DNA from: Rhizopus arrhizus
Lineage: Eukaryota > Mucoromycota > Mucoromycetes > Mucorales > Rhizopodaceae
Direction of reading: 5' to 3'
DNA: 64,000 nt
Assembly: GCA_024220505.1 (NCBI GenBank)
Contig: JAKZZE010000001.1
Coordinates: 1,674,001-1,738,000, forward strand
This document shows, piece after piece, positions 60,845 to 64,000 of this stretch. The notes below the pieces were generated by a model that searched no databases, was not told where the DNA came from, and saw only the letters and a list, made by a program, of their open reading frames with translations. Position 1 is the first letter of the stretch, and each line of letters starts with the position of its first letter. Made by a program: the position numbers and the translations under genes.

Positions 60845-63764
60845 GCCCAGCTTCGACTTCGCCTACTCCGGTGGTAGGTGGCCGACTTCAACTCTTTTCA
60901 CCCCAGTGGAGTCAGCTTTTTCAAAACGATTGGGTGAATTCCGTGATCACACACGGCTTCAAAATTCCTTTTCACACGTCTCCTCCTCTTTCAACTCACT
61001 TCCATCAGTTCAATCACAACTTGTCGGCCGATCAATCTCAGTTGCTCGACACATCAATCTCAGAGCTTTTAACCAAACAAGCGATCGAATTGGTGGACAA
61101 CTCACAAGACTGCCTCAGCTTTATCAGTCCGATGTTTGTAATCCCAAAAAAGACAGGTGGACATCGACCAGTTTTCAACTTGCGCGCTTTGAACAGCTAC
61201 GTCGACTGTCCTCACTTCAAAATGGAGACTCTTCAACAGGTCTCATTGATGATAGAACAAGGAGATTACATGACATCAATCGATATGTCGGATGCCTTCC
61301 TTCACCTTCCGGTTCATCCGGACTATCGGCGCTACCTCCGGTTCCGTTGGAAGGGTCAGATGTATCAATTCAAGACGACTCCATTCGGTCTCTCGATAGT
61401 CCCTTATTGGTACACCAAGATCACTCGTCCAATCTTGGAATGGGCTCGCCTACAAGGGATTCGAGTCAGTGCTTACCTCGACGACTGGATCATTCTCGGC
61501 AAGACGAAAGAAGAAGCATCGATGAACACCAGCAAGATTCTTCAGTGCCTTACACACCTGGGTTGGATTGTCAACTGGAAAAAATCTCAACTAACACCAA
61601 AGACGACCTTGGAACACCTCGGCTTCGAATTGGATTCAGTGACGATGTCAGCTCGACTTCCGGGAAAGAAACTTCGCGACCTGCGTCGATCAATTCAACA
61701 ACTGATCAGCAAACCTCTCCAAACGCCGAGAGTGATTCAGAGTGTGATCATGAGAATACAAGCAGCAACAATGGCGATCTTTCCAGCTCGACTTTACACA
61801 CAACACCTGTTACACCTGAAGAACAACCTGATCCGCCACCATCCAGATTGGGATCGCCCACACCTACTGACGAACGACAGCATTGTGGAACTGAAATGGT
61901 GGTTGAACAATCTACAACAGTGGAACGGCCGGTCGATTCTTCCATCGACTCCAGCTCACACACTGTTCGTGGATGCCAGCAACACGGGTTGGGGATGCGC
62001 GTACCAGAACCTTCGGGCACACGGCTATTGGACAGCAGCGGAAGCCCAGATGTCGATCAACTGGCGCGAACTGAAAGCGGCCTTTCTGGCACTCCAGACA
62101 TTCCCGAACCTGCAGAACACGACGGTCCTCATCCGCACCGACAATACGACTTCAATGGCATACATAAACAAACAAGGAGGTACGAAGTCTTACAGTCTGA
62201 TGACATTAGCGACAACGCTGTGGAAATGGTGTCTACGCAGCGGCCTAATGCTCATAGCAAATCACGTGTCGGGTTCCGTCAACATAGAAGCGGACTTCGA
62301 GTCCAGAAGATCTTTCACAAAAAACCTTTGGCAAGTCAAACCCCCGGTCTTCAAGAACCTCCTTCAGTCGCGATGGGGTCCTCACGGGGTAGATCTGTTT
62401 GCGGACCGAACAAGCAACCTCCTCGAAAGGTACGTATCGTGGAAGAGCGATCCGGGGGCATGGAGGATCGACGCCTTCTCTCTGAACTGGAGCAAGCTTC
62501 CGAACCCGTATGCCAATCCTCCTTGGAACTTGATCCTTCGCTGCCTGGAGAAGATCCGCCGAGAACAAGTCCCGCAAATCACTCTGGTGGTTCCCTATTG
62601 GCCAACAGCTCTTTGGTATCCTCTGCTGCAGAGTCTAGCCCTGGAGAGCCCTCTGTTCCTTCATCATCAGGACATCCAGTGCACCACACCTTCGACACCA
62701 TGGCCTCTTCTACCTCAGTGGAAGCTCTCCGTCTGGAGACTCTCGGGTCTACCTTTGCAGCGCCTGAACTAACGGAAACTTCTGCCTCTTTGCTTCGCAG
62801 TCGACGTCTCTCTGATAACAGCACCAACCGCTCTTACAAACGTGGTCAGTCTCTTTTCATCGAATGGGCATTGAGTCAAGACATTCCACTCAAGACTTTT
62901 AACGAAGTTCATCTCACCAATTTCCTGTCTGAAATGTTTGAAACTCGTGGCTATCAACATGGCACGATTCGTTTGTTTCGCTCAGCAGTGACGCATTTGA
63001 ACTCCAATCCTTCGGTCCTACGTTCAAGTGAAATGGTCAACACTTTGGTGCAGTCTCTCGCTGCTCGGGCTCCTCCTAAACCGATCCATCGCCCCACTGT
63101 CGATTTAGGCCCAAGCCTTGCAGCTATGAAGAAGATTGATACAAACTCTCCTTCCACTCTTCTCTCGCACATTCAGCAAAAACTCGCTTTCTTGCTTGGA
63201 ATGGCCGCTTTCTTACGTCCCTCAGATCTTCATCGGATTGACTTCTCCTCTGCCGTGGTGGAATCTGACTCTGGTCGACGTTTTCTGTCTTTCACTGTGG
63301 TAGCTCCAAAAGAAAAACGAAAAGGTCAGCGTATCATCAAGCCGTTTAGAGTCTTCGAACATCACGATTCCGCGTTATGTCCTGTTGCAACGTTCGTCTG
63401 TCTACGTGATCGACTATCCTCGCTGTCTCCTGCTCCCACGGTTTCTTCGTTTTTCGTCAACTGCGGCAACACTTCTCAAATGGTCACGGTCTCCACCATC
63501 AGCACTTGGTTACGAAGAATCATTCGGCTTTCTACGGATGAGACTCGTGTCAATGTCCGTTCTCTCGCCTCGTCTCTGGCGTTACGATCCGGTGTACCTC
63601 TTGATGATATTGTTACTCTTGGAAATTGGGCCTCTTCATCAGTATTCGAACAACACTACCGTCGTGAACATTTATCTTTGGTCGACTTTACCAATACGGT
63701 GCTTCCTTCTCCTGTGGTAGATCCGCCTGACGTTTTTCACGATGCTCTTTCCGAAATTTCTTGA
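60666..63764 (+). CDS. DIRS tyrosine recombinase frame (ORF3)
   Basis: One frame, 1032 codons from the ATG at 60666. Its first 700 codons fully overlap the RT frame and are Ser/Thr/Pro-rich, as expected of a shadow. The real domain begins near 62790: SLFIEWALSQDIPLKTFN (SAM-like N-domain), FLRPSDLHRI (box I Arg at 63216), VRSLASSLALRSGVPLDDIV and EQHYRREH with the catalytic Tyr at 63657-63659. The box II His of the canonical H-x-x-R is not evident (VNVRSL). It ends PPDVFHDALSEIS. How the domain is initiated (internal start, frameshift or the long ORF) cannot be told. YR plus RT defines DIRS. Confidence 0.82.
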   Translation: MHHFKATAPTLGVVRSFFDRVRRLSTAVNLTTPTTATMATTNASSIPTIPTVRTTEVVSKPSFDFAYSGGRWPTSTLFTPVESAFSKRLGEFRDHTRLQNSFSHVSSSFNSLPSVQSQLVGRSISVARHINLRAFNQTSDRIGGQLTRLPQLYQSDVCNPKKDRWTSTSFQLARFEQLRRLSSLQNGDSSTGLIDDRTRRLHDINRYVGCLPSPSGSSGLSALPPVPLEGSDVSIQDDSIRSLDSPLLVHQDHSSNLGMGSPTRDSSQCLPRRLDHSRQDERRSIDEHQQDSSVPYTPGLDCQLEKISTNTKDDLGTPRLRIGFSDDVSSTSGKETSRPASINSTTDQQTSPNAESDSECDHENTSSNNGDLSSSTLHTTPVTPEEQPDPPPSRLGSPTPTDERQHCGTEMVVEQSTTVERPVDSSIDSSSHTVRGCQQHGLGMRVPEPSGTRLLDSSGSPDVDQLARTESGLSGTPDIPEPAEHDGPHPHRQYDFNGIHKQTRRYEVLQSDDISDNAVEMVSTQRPNAHSKSRVGFRQHRSGLRVQKIFHKKPLASQTPGLQEPPSVAMGSSRGRSVCGPNKQPPRKVRIVEERSGGMEDRRLLSELEQASEPVCQSSLELDPSLPGEDPPRTSPANHSGGSLLANSSLVSSAAESSPGEPSVPSSSGHPVHHTFDTMASSTSVEALRLETLGSTFAAPELTETSASLLRSRRLSDNSTNRSYKRGQSLFIEWALSQDIPLKTFNEVHLTNFLSEMFETRGYQHGTIRLFRSAVTHLNSNPSVLRSSEMVNTLVQSLAARAPPKPIHRPTVDLGPSLAAMKKIDTNSPSTLLSHIQQKLAFLLGMAAFLRPSDLHRIDFSSAVVESDSGRRFLSFTVVAPKEKRKGQRIIKPFRVFEHHDSALCPVATFVCLRDRLSSLSPAPTVSSFFVNCGNTSQMVTVSTISTWLRRIIRLSTDETRVNVRSLASSLALRSGVPLDDIVTLGNWASSSVFEQHYRREHLSLVDFTNTVLPSPVVDPPDVFHDALSEIS
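60871..62772 (+). CDS. DIRS reverse transcriptase-RNase H-methyltransferase (ORF2)
   Basis: The frame is open from 60541 to 62772 and has no ATG before about 61130, so the domain is probably made by frameshifting from Gag. RT: FVIPKKTGGHRPVFNLRALN, TSIDMSDAFLHLPVHPDYRR, TTPFGLSIVPYWYTKI and the active site AYLDDW (61474-61485). RNase H: HTLFVDASNTGWG, INWRELKAAFLALQ, LIRTDNTTSMAYINKQGG, NHVSGSVNIEADFESR. The C-terminal domain (GVDLFADRTSNLLERYVSW, NPPWNLI at 62515-62535, LVVPYWPTALWY) is the DAM-like methyltransferase seen only in DIRS-type elements. All catalytic residues of RT and RNase H appear intact. Confidence 0.92.
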   Translation: MVGGRLQLFSPQWSQLFQNDWVNSVITHGFKIPFHTSPPLSTHFHQFNHNLSADQSQLLDTSISELLTKQAIELVDNSQDCLSFISPMFVIPKKTGGHRPVFNLRALNSYVDCPHFKMETLQQVSLMIEQGDYMTSIDMSDAFLHLPVHPDYRRYLRFRWKGQMYQFKTTPFGLSIVPYWYTKITRPILEWARLQGIRVSAYLDDWIILGKTKEEASMNTSKILQCLTHLGWIVNWKKSQLTPKTTLEHLGFELDSVTMSARLPGKKLRDLRRSIQQLISKPLQTPRVIQSVIMRIQAATMAIFPARLYTQHLLHLKNNLIRHHPDWDRPHLLTNDSIVELKWWLNNLQQWNGRSILPSTPAHTLFVDASNTGWGCAYQNLRAHGYWTAAEAQMSINWRELKAAFLALQTFPNLQNTTVLIRTDNTTSMAYINKQGGTKSYSLMTLATTLWKWCLRSGLMLIANHVSGSVNIEADFESRRSFTKNLWQVKPPVFKNLLQSRWGPHGVDLFADRTSNLLERYVSWKSDPGAWRIDAFSLNWSKLPNPYANPPWNLILRCLEKIRREQVPQITLVVPYWPTALWYPLLQSLALESPLFLHHQDIQCTTPSTPWPLLPQWKLSVWRLSGLPLQRLN

Positions 63765-63780
63765 TTTCTGGTCTCTGAAG

Positions 63781-63897
63781 AAGCATATATTATTATTCTT
63801 CCTTGTGTTGTCCGCCGGTCTCATGCAATTCTTGGGAGAATTCATTCGACCTTGAATTGCGACTTAGACCATAGGACAACACAAGGAAGAATAATAA
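63781..63897 (+). repeat. Internal complementary region (ICR) of the DIRS element
   Basis: The first part (63781-63858) is the reverse complement of the left outer repeat (59669-59746). The second (63874-63897, GGACAACACAAGGAAGAATA then ATAA) repeats a piece of that left outer repeat in direct orientation, and folds back on 63790-63813 as a 24-bp stem. In DIRS-1 the ICR templates regeneration of the two ITR ends; here its right half should match sequence just past 64000. Confidence 0.75.
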
Positions 63898-63923
63898 GGC
63901 CCGCCCTCCTCTATGTTTCCCAT

Positions 63924-64000
63924 GGTAATGACCTTCGCTTTTTTGATAATCAAAGAACAATAATTGGAAAAATTACTTTATTTAAATCTTTATTATAAAT
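63924..64000 (-). repeat. Right inverted terminal repeat (truncated by window end)
   Basis: Reverse complement of the left ITR body 59774-59850. The window ends at its outermost shared base, so the outer part of the right ITR is missing here. Confidence 0.85.

Larger units (their letters stand above)
59669..64000 (+). mobile_element. DIRS-type tyrosine-recombinase retrotransposon, right end outside window
   Basis: Layout: split inverted repeats at 59669-59746 and 59774-59850, three ORFs in three frames (Gag-like, RT/RNase H/MT, tyrosine recombinase), then an internal complementary region (63781-63897) and the right inverted repeat (63924-64000, continuing). DIRS elements replicate through an RNA template and integrate a circular copy by YR, without target-site duplications; none is seen at the left edge. 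All frames are free of stops over 3 kb. The element is visibly richer in G and C than the host DNA. It is probably full length and potentially recent. The left border could be a few bases away from 59669. Confidence 0.88.

Overview
The window looks like nuclear DNA of a filamentous fungus of the Mucoromycota, probably a Mucorales species. Genes are AT-rich and split by many very short GT-AG introns (44 to about 70 nt), intergenic DNA is full of long A or T runs, and the gene content is fungal. Examples are a PHO81-like SPX/ankyrin protein, SUR7/PalI, a GBD/FH3-FH1-FH2-DAD formin, SCS7 and WBP1. Species cannot be read from the sequence. Multi-exon genes are given as one span from start to stop; exon joins are given where I worked them out by hand.

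Layout. 0.16-3.6 kb: RAB2 GTPase (+), then a coiled-coil protein resembling the kinetochore protein Sos7 (-) and ribosomal protein uL14 (-). 3.7-14.7 kb: PHO81-like regulator (-), a divergently transcribed FAD monooxygenase (+), ornithine carbamoyltransferase (-) and phosphoacetylglucosamine mutase (-). 15-19.8 kb: an inverted-repeat pair, a RanBPM/GID1-type gene (-) and a decayed zinc-finger ORF. 19.8-31.5 kb (all -): MFS transporter, 4-coumarate/acyl-CoA ligase, a protein possibly related to SLF2/NSE6, APP1 lipid phosphatase and WBP1/OST48. 33.6-41.4 kb: SUR7 (-), LINE relic, SLC35F-type transporter (+), SCS7 (-), F-box protein (-). 41.5-56.3 kb: aftiphilin-like protein (-), RAB7 (-), formin (-), FHIP (-), SEC17 (+), YAK1-like kinase (+). 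56.6-59 kb: two decayed copies of a lineage-type gene family. 59.67 kb to the window end: a DIRS-type retrotransposon with open reading frames.

Biology. Most host genes are housekeeping. Membrane traffic is well represented (RAB2, aftiphilin-like, RAB7, FHIP, SEC17, plus an actin-nucleating formin). So is cell-surface and glycan metabolism: PCM1 makes the UDP-GlcNAc precursor for chitin, WBP1 serves N-glycosylation, SCS7 hydroxylates sphingolipids and SUR7 is a cortex protein.

The least ordinary object is the DIRS-like element at 59,669-64,000. It has Gag, RT/RNase H/methyltransferase and tyrosine-recombinase frames in all three phases, inverted terminal repeats and an internal complementary region. 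All frames are free of internal stops, so it may be recently active; its right end lies beyond the window. Other accessory signals are the paralogous relics at 56.6-59 kb, the 60-bp inverted repeats around 15.04 and 16.2 kb, the zinc-finger relic near 18.5-19 kb and the LINE tail near 35.6 kb.
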